From contig NZ_JAJAYI010000086.1 of NCBI RefSeq assembly GCF_026786305.1, positions 28,811-92,810 on the forward strand: a stretch of DNA of 64,000 bases, given 5' to 3'. Under the pieces are notes generated by a model, which saw only the letters and a list, made by a program, of their open reading frames with translations, was not told the origin of the DNA and made no database searches. Origin of the DNA: Cryobacterium sp. (GTDB lineage Bacteria > Actinomycetota > Actinomycetes > Actinomycetales > Microbacteriaceae). The first letter of the stretch is position 1; each line of letters begins with the position of its first letter. The position numbers were made by a program, and so were the translations under genes. Below, one piece after another: positions 9,627 to 21,943 of this stretch.

Positions 9627-10214
9627 TCAGAGGTAGTATTCGGGTTCGACGGTGCCTCCCCGGGCCGACTCCACCGTCGCGGGGGTTTGCGGGCGAATCG
9701 TCGCCGGTACGCCCACCAGCAGCGACCGCGGCGGGGCGTCCTTGGTCACGACCGCGTTCGAGCCGATCGTGCTCCACGCCCCGATCGTGATCGGGCCGAG
9801 CACCTTGGCTCCCGCACCCACCGTGACGCCATCGTCGAGAAACGGATGCCTCCGCACCCCACGCGCATGCCCGTGACGGCTCTTACCACCCAGCGTCACC
9901 CCGTGGTAGAGCATCACGTCCTTACCGAGCACGGCCGTTTCACCGATCACGACACCCATGCCGTGGTCGATGAACAGGCGGCGCCCGATCGTTGCGCCCG
10001 GATGAATCTCAATTCCGGTCAGAAACCGGGTCACCTGCGATACCAGGCGGGCTGGCAGGTGCTGCCCGGCCCGCCAGAGTCGATTCGCAACCCGATACGA
10101 CCAGACTGCGTGCAGCCCGCTGTAGGCGAGAAAGACCTCGATGTTGCTCCGCGCAGCGGGGTCGTGGGCGCGCGCGGCCGCAATGTCTTCACGGATGCGT
10201 GAAAAAGGATTCAT
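9627..10214 (-). CDS. cysE: Serine O-acetyltransferase
   Basis: Makes O-acetylserine from serine and acetyl-CoA for cysteine synthesis. An N-terminal helical part is followed by the left-handed beta-helix with hexapeptide repeats ([39 protein letters not shown]), carrying the catalytic His/Asp region, and a C-terminal tail. 195 residues, the short type found with CysK in many Gram-positives. It is second in a minus-strand pair, 36 nt after cysK; the enzymes normally act in sequence and often bind each other through the CysE C-terminus, which here ends in EPEYYL rather than the classical Ile tail. Confidence 0.93.
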   Translation of the reverse strand: MNPFSRIREDIAAARAHDPAARSNIEVFLAYSGLHAVWSYRVANRLWRAGQHLPARLVSQVTRFLTGIEIHPGATIGRRLFIDHGMGVVIGETAVLGKDVMLYHGVTLGGKSRHGHARGVRRHPFLDDGVTVGAGAKVLGPITIGAWSTIGSNAVVTKDAPPRSLLVGVPATIRPQTPATVESARGGTVEPEYYL

Positions 10215-10250
10215 GTAGGCAGAGACAGCATTCTCGTAGTCCCGCAGGTC

Positions 10251-11186
10251 TTAGTCCAGCAGGTCTTCGTACAGCACGGTCGAAATGTACCGCTCGCCGA
10301 AGCCGGGAATGATGACGACGATGGTCTTGCCAGCGTTCTCGGGCAGTTTTGCCTGCTCGAGCGCGGCCCAGACGGCGGCGCCGCAGGAGATGCCGCCGAG
10401 GATGCCTTCCTCGGTGCCGAGTGCGCGTGCCGTGGCGAGGGAGTCGGCCAGCGTCACATCGGTGATCGAGTCGTAGACCTTGCGGTCCAGGACTTCCGGC
10501 ACGAAGTTTGCGCCCAGACCCTGAATCTTGTGCGGACCGGGGGTACCGCCGGTCAGGATGGGGGAGTCGATGGGCTCAACACCGACGACCTTGAGGCCCG
10601 GCTTTTGCTCCTTGAGGTAGCCGCCGGCTCCGGAGATGGTGCCGCCGGTGCCGATGCCCGCGACAAGAATGTCAACGGCACCCTCGGTGTCATTCCAGAT
10701 CTCCACGCCGGTAGTCGCGCGGTGGATGGCCGGGTTGGCCGGATTCGTGAACTGGCTGGCGAGTATGGCGCCCGGCGTGTTCGCGACGATCTCGGCGGCC
10801 TTTTCGACCGCGCCGCGCATGCCATCGGCTCCCGCGGTGAGCTCGATTTTGGCGCCGTAGGCGCGCATCATGACGCGGCGTTCCTTGCTCATGGTTTCGG
10901 GCATCGCCAGAATGACCGTGTAGCCGCGGGCGGCACCGACCATGGCGAGGGCGATGCCCGTGTTGCCGCTGGTCGCTTCGACGATGGTGCCGCCGGGCCC
11001 CAGCGAACCGTCCTTCTCGGCCGCATTGATCATCGCAACACCGATGCGGTCCTTCACGCTGCTGGAAGGATTATAGAACTCGAGCTTGGCGAGTACGGTC
11101 GCGCCGAGGCCTGTGGTCAAACGGTTCAGTTTGACGAGGGGGGTCCCACCAACGGCTTCGGTGATATCGGAATAGATCTTTGGCAC
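10251..11186 (-). CDS. cysK: Cysteine synthase A (O-acetylserine sulfhydrylase)
   Basis: PLP enzyme forming cysteine from O-acetylserine and sulfide. NPSSSVKDR holds the PLP lysine (K45); TSGNTGIALA is the substrate loop and GTGGTISGAG binds the cofactor phosphate. 311 residues, typical. The start is GTG at 11184-11186. A possible -10 (TAGGCT on the minus strand, 11223-11228) lies upstream, in the 85-bp space shared with divergent prmC. cysK-cysE is an operon inserted between prfA and prmC. Confidence 0.95.
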   Translation of the reverse strand: MPKIYSDITEAVGGTPLVKLNRLTTGLGATVLAKLEFYNPSSSVKDRIGVAMINAAEKDGSLGPGGTIVEATSGNTGIALAMVGAARGYTVILAMPETMSKERRVMMRAYGAKIELTAGADGMRGAVEKAAEIVANTPGAILASQFTNPANPAIHRATTGVEIWNDTEGAVDILVAGIGTGGTISGAGGYLKEQKPGLKVVGVEPIDSPILTGGTPGPHKIQGLGANFVPEVLDRKVYDSITDVTLADSLATARALGTEEGILGGISCGAAVWAALEQAKLPENAGKTIVVIIPGFGERYISTVLYEDLLD

Positions 11187-11271
11187 GAGGGCAACTTTCG
11201 TTCGGTGGAAAAGGCCGAGTCCAGCCTATGTCCCCCGGCTGAATAGCGGTCGGTGAGTTACATTTCAGTAC
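11187..11271. promoter_or_regulatory. Divergent cysK / prmC promoter region
   Basis: 85 bp between divergent starts. Rightward: TACATT at 11259-11264 lies 7 nt before the prmC GTG, which fits a leaderless transcript. Leftward: TAGGCT (minus strand, 11223-11228) would give cysK a leader of roughly 30 nt. No clear -35 boxes or operator. Confidence 0.45.
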
Positions 11272-12156
11272 GTGCCTTCTTCAGATTCTGCCCTACCCCC
11301 CACCCTGCGCTCCTTACGAAACCGAGCGATCAGCCTGCTCACCGCGGCCGGCATCTCCGACCCCGAGGTCGATGCCGACCTGTTGATCGGCCACGTACTC
11401 GGGCAGAGCCGCGGCGAGGTGCAGGCCGGCAGCTTCCTGAATCGGACCATCAGCCACGCGGATGCCGCCACCATCGACACCCTGCTTGCCCGCCGCAGCA
11501 CACGCGAACCCCTCCAGCACATCACCGGCCGCGCCCCGTTCCGCTCCCTCGCCCTGAACGTGGGGCCGGGGGTGTTCGTGCCGCGCCCCGAAACCGAGCA
11601 GGTCGCCCAGTTCGCCATCGACGCGCTGCGCTCCATGCCCGATCCAGAGCCGATCGGCGTCGACCTCGGCACCGGAAGCGGCGCAATCGCCCTGGTCCTG
11701 GCCACCGAGGTGCCGCACGCGCGCATTTTCGCGATTGAAAACTCGCCGGAGGCCTTCCCCTGGACCACTCGTAACTTCGAGGAGATCGGAGCGCGTAACG
11801 CCACCCTCGTCTTCGGCGACCTCGCCGACGCGTTCGTCGAACTCGACGGTACGGTCGCCGTCGTCATCTCGAATCCGCCCTACATTCCCGCGGATGCGAT
11901 TCCCCGCGACCCCGAGGTGCGCCTGTTTGATCCCGCCCACGCCCTGTTCGGCGGTGTCGACGGCCTCGACGTGGTACGCAGCGTATCGGCAACCGGCCTG
12001 CGCCTGCTGCGCCCCGGCGGTGTGCTCGTGATCGAGCACGGCGAACTGCAGGGCGCCGCGATACGGGAGTTGCTCACGAACGATGGCTGGCGTGCACCAG
12101 CCACCCACCGCGATTACACCAGCCGCGACCGGGCCACCACCGCGCTGCGCCCTTAA
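11272..12156 (+). CDS. prmC: Release factor glutamine methyltransferase
   Basis: Methylates the GGQ glutamine of release factors using SAM. An N-terminal helical domain (LRNRAISLLTAAGISDPEVDA) precedes the Rossmann methyltransferase domain with DLGTGSGAIAL (SAM site) and ISNPPYIP, the NPPY substrate motif. 294 residues, usual length. The GTG at 11272 has no SD; a -10 TACATT ends 7 nt before it. Its target RF1 is encoded upstream, separated by cysK-cysE. It is followed by tsaC after 49 nt. Confidence 0.94.
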   Translation: MPSSDSALPPTLRSLRNRAISLLTAAGISDPEVDADLLIGHVLGQSRGEVQAGSFLNRTISHADAATIDTLLARRSTREPLQHITGRAPFRSLALNVGPGVFVPRPETEQVAQFAIDALRSMPDPEPIGVDLGTGSGAIALVLATEVPHARIFAIENSPEAFPWTTRNFEEIGARNATLVFGDLADAFVELDGTVAVVISNPPYIPADAIPRDPEVRLFDPAHALFGGVDGLDVVRSVSATGLRLLRPGGVLVIEHGELQGAAIRELLTNDGWRAPATHRDYTSRDRATTALRP

Positions 12157-12191
12157 ACCGCCCGCATCCGCTCTTCACAACCGCGCTGAGT

Positions 12192-12205
12192 TAGAATTAC
12201 CGGAA
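12192..12205 (+). promoter_or_regulatory. Leaderless-type promoter of tsaC
   Basis: TAGAAT at 12192-12197 ends 8 nt before ATG 12206, which has no SD. TTCACA at 12174-12179 resembles a -35 but is only 12 bp away. Confidence 0.55.
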
Positions 12206-13018
12206 ATGACACGTATCTACGATTGCACGAGCGACTCGGAAACGAGCGAGTCTGACTACGCGGCGCACATCACACTGGCGCGCGCGGCCATCGGCCGCGG
12301 GGCGCTCGTGGTCATCCCCACCGATACGGTTTACGGTGTGGCCGCTGACGCGTTCAACGCCGAGGCGGTGCAGCTGCTCCTCGATGCGAAGGGCCGCAGC
12401 CGTCAGTCGCCGCCGCCCGTTCTCATTCCCAGCATTCCCACCCTCGACGCTCTCGCCGTCGACGTGCCGCAGCCGGTGCGCGACCTGGTCGCGGCGTTCT
12501 GGCCGGGTGGATTGACGATCATCGTCAATGCCCAGCCCTCGCTGGTCTGGGATCTGGGTGAAACCCGCGGCACCGTGGCGCTGCGCATGCCGAGCAACCA
12601 AATCGCGCTCGACCTGCTCGCCGAAACCGGCCCGCTCGCCGTATCGAGCGCCAACCTCAGCGGAATGCCCGCAACCCGTGACGCGCAATCCGCCGAAGCG
12701 GCGCTCGGCGAGAGCATCGACGTCTACCTCGACGGCGGCACGGCCGGCGGCACCTATGAAAGCGCGTTCGGCCAATCGGGAGACGGCTCGTCGACGATTG
12801 TTGACGCCACCGGGTTCGAAACCAACGGCGGTTTCCTCCATATCGTACGCAGCGGCGTCATCTCCCGAGACGCACTCCTGGCCGTCGTGGGCGACGTGCT
12901 GGCGGCCGCACCGGCTATTCCCGGAACACCGGCAGAACCGGTTGATGCGGATGCGACACCCACCATCGCCGCACCGTCCCAAGACGAATCTCAGGGCGAA
13001 ACGGATGCCAGCCGGTAG
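12206..13018 (+). CDS. tsaC: L-threonylcarbamoyladenylate synthase (Sua5/YciO/YrdC family)
   Basis: Forms threonylcarbamoyl-AMP from threonine, bicarbonate and ATP, for the t6A37 modification of ANN-decoding tRNAs. Visible family motifs are IPTDTVYGVAADAF, the KGRSR basic motif, FWPGGLT and VSSANLSG. 270 residues, longer than the minimal YrdC because of an acidic, Pro/Ala-rich tail after about residue 230. ATG 12206 is chosen because a -10 TAGAAT lies 8 nt before it; earlier in-frame starts lie inside prmC and lack homology. It ends 3 nt before the next gene. Confidence 0.93.
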   Translation: MTRIYDCTSDSETSESDYAAHITLARAAIGRGALVVIPTDTVYGVAADAFNAEAVQLLLDAKGRSRQSPPPVLIPSIPTLDALAVDVPQPVRDLVAAFWPGGLTIIVNAQPSLVWDLGETRGTVALRMPSNQIALDLLAETGPLAVSSANLSGMPATRDAQSAEAALGESIDVYLDGGTAGGTYESAFGQSGDGSSTIVDATGFETNGGFLHIVRSGVISRDALLAVVGDVLAAAPAIPGTPAEPVDADATPTIAAPSQDESQGETDASR

Positions 13019-13021
13019 ACC

Positions 13022-14305
13022 ATGACCCTTTTCATTCTGCTCGCGTTCGTTTCGGCGATCGTCACGTTCGTGCTGTCGATCGTGGTCTACAAACTCAGCC
13101 ACAAGTACCATCTGTACCCCAAGATTCGCGAACGTGACGTGCACACCCGCCCCACCCCGCGCCTCGGCGGCATCGCCATGTTCCTCGGCATCCTGGTTGC
13201 TTTCGGAATCGCCTATCTCCTCGCGGGGGCCTTTGCGCCGCTCCGACTCGTATTCGCCGATCCGCAGCAGATTCTCGCCATTCTCGGTGCGGCCCTGCTC
13301 ATCGTGCTCGTCGGCGTCGCCGACGACATCTGGGACCTCGACTGGATGACGAAACTCGCCGGTCAGTTCATCGCCGCCGGGCTCGTCGCCTGGCAGGGCG
13401 TGCAAATCTACTCCCTGCCGATCGGGGGCTTGACGGTCGGTAGCGGCTGGATGTCGATTGTGTTCACGGTCGTCGCCATCGTTGTGGTCATGAACATGAT
13501 CAACTTCATCGACGGCCTCGACGGCCTTGTCACCGGCGTGGCCCTCATTGCCAACGGTGTGTTCTTTCTCTACAGCTATCTGCTCGTGCGCGACACCTCG
13601 CCGACCAACTACTTCAACCTCGCGTCGCTCATCGCCGCCATTCTGGTCGGCGCCTGTGTGGGTTTCCTCCCATTGAACTGGCACCCGGCCAAACTGTTCA
13701 TGGGCGATGCCGGAGCGCTTCTCGTCGGCCTGCTCATGGCCACGAGCGCCATCGCCATCACCGGGCAGATCGACCCGACCGCCATCAACCGCTCGCAACT
13801 CTTTCCCGCGTTCATCCCCATCCTGTTGCCGGTGGCGATCATGATCATTCCGCTGCTCGACTTCGGGCTGGCGGTGTTCCGGCGGGTGCGGGCCGGCAAA
13901 TCGCCCTTCAGCGCCGACCGAAAACACCTGCACCACCGGCTGCTCGATATGGGGCACTCCCACCTGCATGCCGTACTGATCTTCTACGGGTGGACAGCCG
14001 CAGCCTCCGTTGGATGCCTGCTCTATTACATCCTGCCGGTCTACTTCGCCCTGCCGACCTGGTACGCGACCATCTTCCTGGTGACGTCGCTGCTCACCTG
14101 CACCATCGTCACGCTCGCCCCACTCGGCCGCCGCAAGACCGGTGAATGGGTCAGTCAGTCGGCACCCGCACAAATCGCTGTGCTCGACCAGTACGACCCG
14201 CTCGACGAGGCCGCCATGCCAACACGATCAGTTCCAGCACCGTCAGTCACCACAACGACACGAGCGACCGTACCCGCTGCGGCGCCTGCCGAGGAGAACG
14301 CATGA
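13022..14305 (+). CDS. WecA/TagO-type undecaprenyl-phosphate N-acetylhexosamine-1-phosphate transferase
   Basis: Polytopic membrane enzyme of the MraY/WecA superfamily that loads a sugar phosphate onto undecaprenyl phosphate, the first step of cell-wall glycopolymer synthesis. About ten hydrophobic segments are visible. Family motifs are DDIWDLDWMTKLAGQ (Asp-rich cytosolic loop), NFIDGLDGL (catalytic) and HLHHRLLDMGHSH (the loop typical of WecA rather than MraY). 427 residues, with a hydrophilic Thr/Pro/Ala tail after about residue 385. It starts 3 nt after tsaC; the stop overlaps the next ATG (ATGA). This position before the atp operon is common in actinobacteria. The sugar cannot be told from sequence. 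Confidence 0.9.
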   Translation: MTLFILLAFVSAIVTFVLSIVVYKLSHKYHLYPKIRERDVHTRPTPRLGGIAMFLGILVAFGIAYLLAGAFAPLRLVFADPQQILAILGAALLIVLVGVADDIWDLDWMTKLAGQFIAAGLVAWQGVQIYSLPIGGLTVGSGWMSIVFTVVAIVVVMNMINFIDGLDGLVTGVALIANGVFFLYSYLLVRDTSPTNYFNLASLIAAILVGACVGFLPLNWHPAKLFMGDAGALLVGLLMATSAIAITGQIDPTAINRSQLFPAFIPILLPVAIMIIPLLDFGLAVFRRVRAGKSPFSADRKHLHHRLLDMGHSHLHAVLIFYGWTAAASVGCLLYYILPVYFALPTWYATIFLVTSLLTCTIVTLAPLGRRKTGEWVSQSAPAQIAVLDQYDPLDEAAMPTRSVPAPSVTTTTRATVPAAAPAEENA

Positions 14306-14772
14306 CCAGCGCCACCCCACCAGCCCAGCCGACGTCGATCCCCGTGCTGCGTCGCATCCTCGTCTACGGGGCGTACGTCGCCCTCGCCATCGCCGTGGTC
14401 GGTTGCGTCGTCGGCTACCTCGTCGACGGCGGCACCGGTGTGCTCAGCGCCCTGATCGGAACGGTCATGTCCGTCGCCTTCATGGGCATCACGGCCGGCA
14501 GCATTCTGCTCGCCAATCGTATCGCCGGAAACGAGTCCGCCATTGGCGGCTTCTTCGGCATCATCATGGGTGGCTGGCTGCTCAAATTTGTTGTCTTCCT
14601 GGTGTTGCTCGTGGTGCTGCAGGATCGCTTGTGGATCCAGCCGATGGTGCTGTTCCTCTGCATTATTGCGGGCGTTGTGGGGTCCCTTGTCGTGGACGCT
14701 GTCGTCGTGATGAAGAGCCGAATGCCCTACGCCAGCGACGTCACGTTGCCCACAGCCCCAGTGGACGAGTAA
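14302..14772 (+). CDS. AtpI-like small membrane protein
   Basis: 156 residues with four hydrophobic segments (about 20-40, 48-68, 83-105 and 110-135) and polar ends. It starts in an ATGA overlap with the WecA-like gene and lies directly upstream of atpB, the usual place of atpI. AtpI proteins help assemble the c-ring or supply Mg2+ in some species. Sequence similarity to AtpI is weak by eye, so the call rests on topology, size and position. Confidence 0.7.
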   Translation: MTSATPPAQPTSIPVLRRILVYGAYVALAIAVVGCVVGYLVDGGTGVLSALIGTVMSVAFMGITAGSILLANRIAGNESAIGGFFGIIMGGWLLKFVVFLVLLVVLQDRLWIQPMVLFLCIIAGVVGSLVVDAVVVMKSRMPYASDVTLPTAPVDE

Positions 14773-14832
14773 CCCTTCTACTCATCCGCCCACGGATCCC
14801 GGTCTCGATTCGGCTCAGCGCCTGATCTTTGC

Positions 14833-14838
14833 TAGAGT
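14833..14838 (+). promoter_or_regulatory. Possible -10 of the atp operon
   Basis: TAGAGT followed by an A-run, about 100 nt before the best ribosome-binding site of atpB. No convincing -35. The 171-bp space 14773-14943 holds this element and a leader, with no recognisable gene. Confidence 0.45.
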
Positions 14839-14943
14839 AAAAAACGATCCCACCCCGGTTTGCACATGCTTTACAGCGTCGTAAACCCGCCCATATTCGT
14901 CGTTGCGCGAGCAGAGCTCACCGCCCCGAAACAGGAGAAAGCG

Positions 14944-16046
<1,103 letters not shown>

Positions 16047-16075
16047 TCCTCTTCACTACTCAGTTAGGAGGCATG

Positions 16076-16654
16076 ATGCTTCACGCAGTAATTGCAGCCG
16101 CGACGGAAGAAGCGACGAAAAACCCGCTCATCCCAGAGGTTTACGACATCATCTGGTCGGCGGTCTGCTTTGTCGTGATTTTGTTCTTCTTCTGGAAGCT
16201 CGTGCTCCCCAGAATGCAGAAGCTCCTTGACGACCGTGCAGAAGCCATCGAGGGCAACATCGCCAAGGCCGACGAGGCCCAGCGCAAGGCCGAAGCTGCA
16301 CTCGTGCAGTACACGGCCCAGCTCGCTGATGCTCGCGCTGAAGCCGGTCAGATTCGTGACCAGGCCCGCACCGACGGCCAGCGCATCGTCGCTGAGCACA
16401 AGGAGCAGGCTGCGGCCGAAGCCGGTCGCATCGCGGCCAGTGCCAAGACGCAGATCGAAGCCGAACGTCAGGCCGCCGTCGTGTCACTCCGGAGCGAAGT
16501 GGGCGCCCTCGCCATTGACCTCGCCTCGGGTGTCATCGGTGAAAGTCTGTCCGACGACGCGAAAGCCAGCGCCATTGTCGATCGTTTCCTGGCGGAACTC
16601 GAAGCCAGCGAAGTACCGTCTCACGCAGCAGCTCCATCAGCAGGAAAGATCTAA
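16076..16654 (+). CDS. atpF: ATP synthase F0 subunit b
   Basis: Peripheral stalk subunit: one N-terminal membrane helix (about residues 21-43, VCFVVILFFFWKLVLP) and a long Ala/Glu/Lys/Arg-rich helical stalk. About 192 residues, normal. SD AGGAGG at 16066-16071 is 4 nt before ATG 16076 and only 1 nt before ATG 16073, so 16076 is preferred. A plain b subunit; it is not the b-delta fusion seen in mycobacteria, and atpH follows as a separate gene 3 nt later. Confidence 0.95.
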   Translation: MLHAVIAAATEEATKNPLIPEVYDIIWSAVCFVVILFFFWKLVLPRMQKLLDDRAEAIEGNIAKADEAQRKAEAALVQYTAQLADARAEAGQIRDQARTDGQRIVAEHKEQAAAEAGRIAASAKTQIEAERQAAVVSLRSEVGALAIDLASGVIGESLSDDAKASAIVDRFLAELEASEVPSHAAAPSAGKI

Positions 16655-16657
16655 CAA

Positions 16658-17455
16658 ATGGGAAGCGCCACCAGAGAAGCACTCGCCACATCGAGGGCGG
16701 CACTGTCCGTACCCGGCGGTACGACTGATCTGGCGACCGGCGAAAGCCTCTTCGGCGCCGGTCGAGTGATCGGGTCGACGTCTCAGCTATTGTCGGCACT
16801 CGGCGATGCATCAGCGGAGTCGTCCGCCAAGGTCACCCTCGTTCGTGCCGTATTCGGCTCGAACGTGACGCCTCGGGCGCTTGACCTGCTCGCAGCCGCC
16901 GTGTCGGAACGCTGGTCCAGCCACGACGACCTGCTCGCCGGAATCGAAGAACTGGGCCTGCGGGCATCCGCTCTGTCGGCACCGGCCGGCACGTCGATTG
17001 AGGGCGAACTCTTCGCCTTCGGCAAGACGGTGTCCTCGGACGCTGAGCTGGAGCTGGCCCTGGCCAGCAAGCTCGGCAAGGTCGACGCCAAGGCAGCCCT
17101 CGTGCAGAAGCTTCTGGCCGGCAAAGTATCCGGTCAGACGCTGGCGATTGTTCGGCATCTGGTGCAGCAGCCTCGCGGCCGCCGCATCGGCGAACTGCTG
17201 CGGCACGCTGCATCCGTTGTCGCCGACCAATCGGGTACGTCGATTGCCACCATCACTTCGGCGAGCGTACTCACGCCCGCCCAGCTCGCCCGCTTGCAGA
17301 CGACCCTCCAGGAACGCCACGGACGTGCACTCACCATCAACCAGGTCGTAGACCCGGCACTGGTCGGCGGAGTTCGCGTACAAATTGGCGATCTGGTCAT
17401 CGACGGCAGCATCGCAACCCGCCTTGCAGATTTGAGACTCCAGCTCGCCAGCTGA
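16658..17455 (+). CDS. atpH: ATP synthase F1 subunit delta
   Basis: 265-residue subunit linking F1 to the b stalk. The C-terminal conserved part (TLQERHGRALTINQVVDPALVGGVRVQIGDLVIDGSI region) is typical of delta/OSCP, and the length fits the longer actinobacterial form. It starts 3 nt after atpF and is followed by about 100 nt before atpA. Confidence 0.94.
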   Translation: MGSATREALATSRAALSVPGGTTDLATGESLFGAGRVIGSTSQLLSALGDASAESSAKVTLVRAVFGSNVTPRALDLLAAAVSERWSSHDDLLAGIEELGLRASALSAPAGTSIEGELFAFGKTVSSDAELELALASKLGKVDAKAALVQKLLAGKVSGQTLAIVRHLVQQPRGRRIGELLRHAASVVADQSGTSIATITSASVLTPAQLARLQTTLQERHGRALTINQVVDPALVGGVRVQIGDLVIDGSIATRLADLRLQLAS

Positions 17456-17557
17456 TTTCTTCGGCAGCACCACAAACCCCAGCAGTACCAGATGACTCAG
17501 GGCGGCAGCGTCCTCGAACAGACAGAACCTGTACAGCCGTACAGAAAAGGGAAGATG

Positions 17558-19195
17558 ATGGCAGAACTAACGATCAGCCCCGATGAGATCCGTGGCGCTC
17601 TCCAGGACTTCGTGAAGTCCTACGAGCCGAACAAGACATCAACGACCGAGGTCGGCTACGTCACCACGGCCGGCGACGGTATCGCCCACGTTGAGGGCTT
17701 GCCCGGCGTGATGGCCAACGAACTCATCAAATTTGCCGACGGCACCCTGGGCCTCGCCCAGAACCTCGACGAAGACGAGATCGGCGTCGTTGTGCTCGGC
17801 GAGTTCGCCAGCATCGTTGAAGGCATGGAGGTGCACCGCACTGGCGAGGTCCTCTCCGTTCCCGTCGGCGACGGCTACCTCGGCCGCGTCGTTGACCCGC
17901 TCGGTGCTCCGATTGACGGACTGGGCGACATTGCGACCGAAGGTCGTCGTGCCCTCGAACTGCAGGCTCCCGGTGTTATGCACCGCAAGAGCGTGCACGA
18001 GCCGATGCAGACCGGCATCAAGGCCATTGACGCCATGATCCCGATCGGCCGTGGCCAGCGTCAACTCATCATTGGTGACCGCCAGACTGGCAAGACCGCG
18101 ATCGCGATCGATACCATCATCAACCAGAAGGCGAACTGGGAGTCGGGCGACAGCAACAAGCAGGTTCGTTGCATCTACGTCGCTATCGGCCAAAAGGGCT
18201 CCACCATTGCTTCGGTCAAGGGAGCGCTCGAGGATGCCGGAGCGATGGAGTACACCACCATCGTCGCCGCTCCTGCCTCGGACCCCGCCGGCTTCAAATA
18301 CCTCGCCCCGTACACGGGTTCGGCCATCGGCCAGCACTGGATGTACGCCGGCAAGCATGTTCTCATCGTCTTCGATGACCTCTCCAAGCAGGCTGAGGCC
18401 TACCGTGCAGTATCCCTGCTGCTTCGTCGCCCACCGGGACGCGAAGCGTACCCCGGAGACGTCTTCTACCTGCACTCCCGTCTGCTCGAGCGTTGTGCCA
18501 AGCTCTCGGACGAGCTCGGTGCCGGATCGATGACCGGCCTTCCGATCATCGAGACCAAGGCCAACGACGTTGCCGCCTACATTCCGACCAACGTGATCTC
18601 GATCACCGACGGCCAGATCTTTCTACAATCCGACCTGTTCAACGCCAACCAGCGTCCCGCTGTTGATGTGGGTATCTCGGTCTCCCGTGTCGGTGGCGAT
18701 GCGCAGGTCAAGTCGATCAAGAAGGTCTCCGGCACGCTCAAGCTCGAGCTGGCCCAGTACCGTTCGCTCGAAGCCTTCGCGATGTTCGCCTCTGACCTCG
18801 ACGCGGCCAGCCGTCGTCAGCTCGCCCGTGGCGCCCGCCTGACCGAGCTGCTGCGTCAGCCGCAGTACTCGCCGTACCCCGTTGAGGACCAGGTCGTATC
18901 GATCTGGTCCGGCATCAACGGCAAGCTCGACGAGGTTCCGGTTCCCGACGTATTGCGGTTCGAGCGCGAACTGCTCGACTTCCTCGGTCGCAACACCGAG
19001 ATCCTGAAAAACCTGCGCGAGACCAACGTTCTCTCCGATGAGACCGTTGCCGCTCTGACCGCCGGAGTCGATAAGTTCAAGCTCGAATTCCAGACCGGTG
19101 AGGGCAAGCCGCTCGCCTCGGTTGGTAAGGAAAAGTTTGAGGCGATTGCCGCCGAAGACGTCAACCAGGAAAAGATCGTCAAGCACCGCCGCTAG
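17558..19195 (+). CDS. atpA: ATP synthase F1 subunit alpha
   Basis: Non-catalytic nucleotide-binding subunit of the F1 head. Walker A GDRQTGKT (K179) and the conserved alpha region around [14 protein letters not shown] are present. 545 residues. ATG 17558 (or the adjacent ATG 17555) follows the purine-rich SD AAAAGGGAAG; in-frame starts further upstream would add a non-homologous Gln-rich leader. Upstream 17456-17557 holds no gene. Confidence 0.97.
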   Translation: MAELTISPDEIRGALQDFVKSYEPNKTSTTEVGYVTTAGDGIAHVEGLPGVMANELIKFADGTLGLAQNLDEDEIGVVVLGEFASIVEGMEVHRTGEVLSVPVGDGYLGRVVDPLGAPIDGLGDIATEGRRALELQAPGVMHRKSVHEPMQTGIKAIDAMIPIGRGQRQLIIGDRQTGKTAIAIDTIINQKANWESGDSNKQVRCIYVAIGQKGSTIASVKGALEDAGAMEYTTIVAAPASDPAGFKYLAPYTGSAIGQHWMYAGKHVLIVFDDLSKQAEAYRAVSLLLRRPPGREAYPGDVFYLHSRLLERCAKLSDELGAGSMTGLPIIETKANDVAAYIPTNVISITDGQIFLQSDLFNANQRPAVDVGISVSRVGGDAQVKSIKKVSGTLKLELAQYRSLEAFAMFASDLDAASRRQLARGARLTELLRQPQYSPYPVEDQVVSIWSGINGKLDEVPVPDVLRFERELLDFLGRNTEILKNLRETNVLSDETVAALTAGVDKFKLEFQTGEGKPLASVGKEKFEAIAAEDVNQEKIVKHRR

Positions 19196-19259
19196 TCCTC
19201 GCCGATTCTGACGACACAGTACGACCGACGACAACACTGAAAGACAAGGAAGCAGAAAC

Positions 19260-20162
19260 ATGGGAGCGCAACTTCGGGTCTACCGGCAGAAGATCAAGTC
19301 TGCCCAGACGACCAAGAAGATCACTCGGGCCATGGAGCTGATCTCCGCCTCGCGCATTCAGAAAGCTCAGGCGCGAGTCGCTGCGTCAACCCCGTATTCG
19401 CGCGCGGTGACGCGCGCCGTTTCAGCGGTGGCCACGTACTCAAACGTCGATCACGTGCTCACCACGGAGCCCGAGAAGATCGAGCGCGCAGCGGTCGTCA
19501 TCTTCGCTTCCGACCGCGGCTTGGCTGGCGCGTTCAGCTCGCAGGTTCTGCGGGAGGCGGAGTCGCTCAGCGAGTTGCTCCGCGGCCAGGGCAAGGACAT
19601 CGTCTACTTCCTGGTGGGCCGGAAGGCCATCGCCTACTTCAGTTTTCGTAACCGCACGTCGGAGCGAGTCTGGACCGGCGGAACCGATCAGCCGCAGTTT
19701 GAGACGGCCAAGGAGATCGGAGAGGCCCTGCTGGAGTCCTTCCTCACGGACTACTCCGATGGTGGCGTCGACGAGATCCACATCGTCTACAACCGCTTCG
19801 TCAGCATGGTCACCCAGGTGCCCGAGGTTGTTCGGCTGCTTCCCCTCGAGGTCGTTGAGGGTGTGGAAGAACCCGGCGATAACACGGTTCTCCCGCTCTA
19901 CGAGTTCGAGCCCGACGTTGAAACGGTTCTGGACAGCCTCCTCCCGGTGTACATCGAGAGTCGTCTGTTCAACGCCATGCTGCAGTCGGCTGCGTCTGAG
20001 CATGCAAGCCGCCAGAAGGCAATGAAGTCGGCAAGCGATAATGCCGACAAGCTGATCACGGACTACACGCGCCTGTCGAACAACGCGCGTCAGTCTGAGA
20101 TCACCCAGCAGATTTCCGAGATCGTGGGTGGAGCCGACGCGCTCTCATCCGCTAAGAAGTAG
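19260..20162 (+). CDS. atpG: ATP synthase F1 subunit gamma
   Basis: Central rotor shaft, two long terminal helices forming a coiled coil in the alpha3beta3 head. The N-terminus [28 protein letters not shown] and the C-terminal [17 protein letters not shown] region are family hallmarks. 300 residues, normal. SD AAGGAAG lies about 7 nt before the ATG. Confidence 0.96.
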   Translation: MGAQLRVYRQKIKSAQTTKKITRAMELISASRIQKAQARVAASTPYSRAVTRAVSAVATYSNVDHVLTTEPEKIERAAVVIFASDRGLAGAFSSQVLREAESLSELLRGQGKDIVYFLVGRKAIAYFSFRNRTSERVWTGGTDQPQFETAKEIGEALLESFLTDYSDGGVDEIHIVYNRFVSMVTQVPEVVRLLPLEVVEGVEEPGDNTVLPLYEFEPDVETVLDSLLPVYIESRLFNAMLQSAASEHASRQKAMKSASDNADKLITDYTRLSNNARQSEITQQISEIVGGADALSSAKK

Positions 20163-21659
<1,497 letters not shown>

Positions 21660-21661
21660 GT

Positions 21662-21931
21662 ATGGCGAAGTCGCTTTCCGTCAGCGTTGTCTCGGCCGCG
21701 CGAGAGGTCTGGACCGGCGAGGTGACGATGGTTGTGGCCAAGACCGTCGAGGGCGAGATCGGTATTCTTGCCGGCCACGAGCCGATGTTGGCGATTCTGG
21801 CCGTGGGCGACGTTCGCCTCACCCTGGACGACGGGTCGAAGGTTGTTGCACGGGCCGAAGATGGTTTTCTTTCGGTCGATAACGACACGGTCACCATCGT
21901 GGCCCGCAAGGCTGAACTCGTTGGTTCATAA
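21662..21931 (+). CDS. atpC: ATP synthase F1 subunit epsilon, short form
   Basis: 89 residues covering only the N-terminal beta-sandwich (SVSVVSAAREVWTGEV, GEIGILAGHEPML). The C-terminal two-helix domain that inhibits ATP hydrolysis in many bacteria is absent; typical epsilons have about 120-140 residues. The stop is followed within 12 nt by the next gene, and no helix-like coding appears in other frames, so this is not a visible frameshift. It ends the operon. Confidence 0.93.
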   Translation: MAKSLSVSVVSAAREVWTGEVTMVVAKTVEGEIGILAGHEPMLAILAVGDVRLTLDDGSKVVARAEDGFLSVDNDTVTIVARKAELVGS

Positions 21932-21943
21932 CCCAGGTCACCC

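Noticed and set aside
12197-14173. 658-residue open frame antisense to tsaC and the WecA-like gene
   Set aside because: It spans two well-supported sense genes; its composition (Asp/Glu/His/Gln-rich) is the reverse image of membrane-helix codons.
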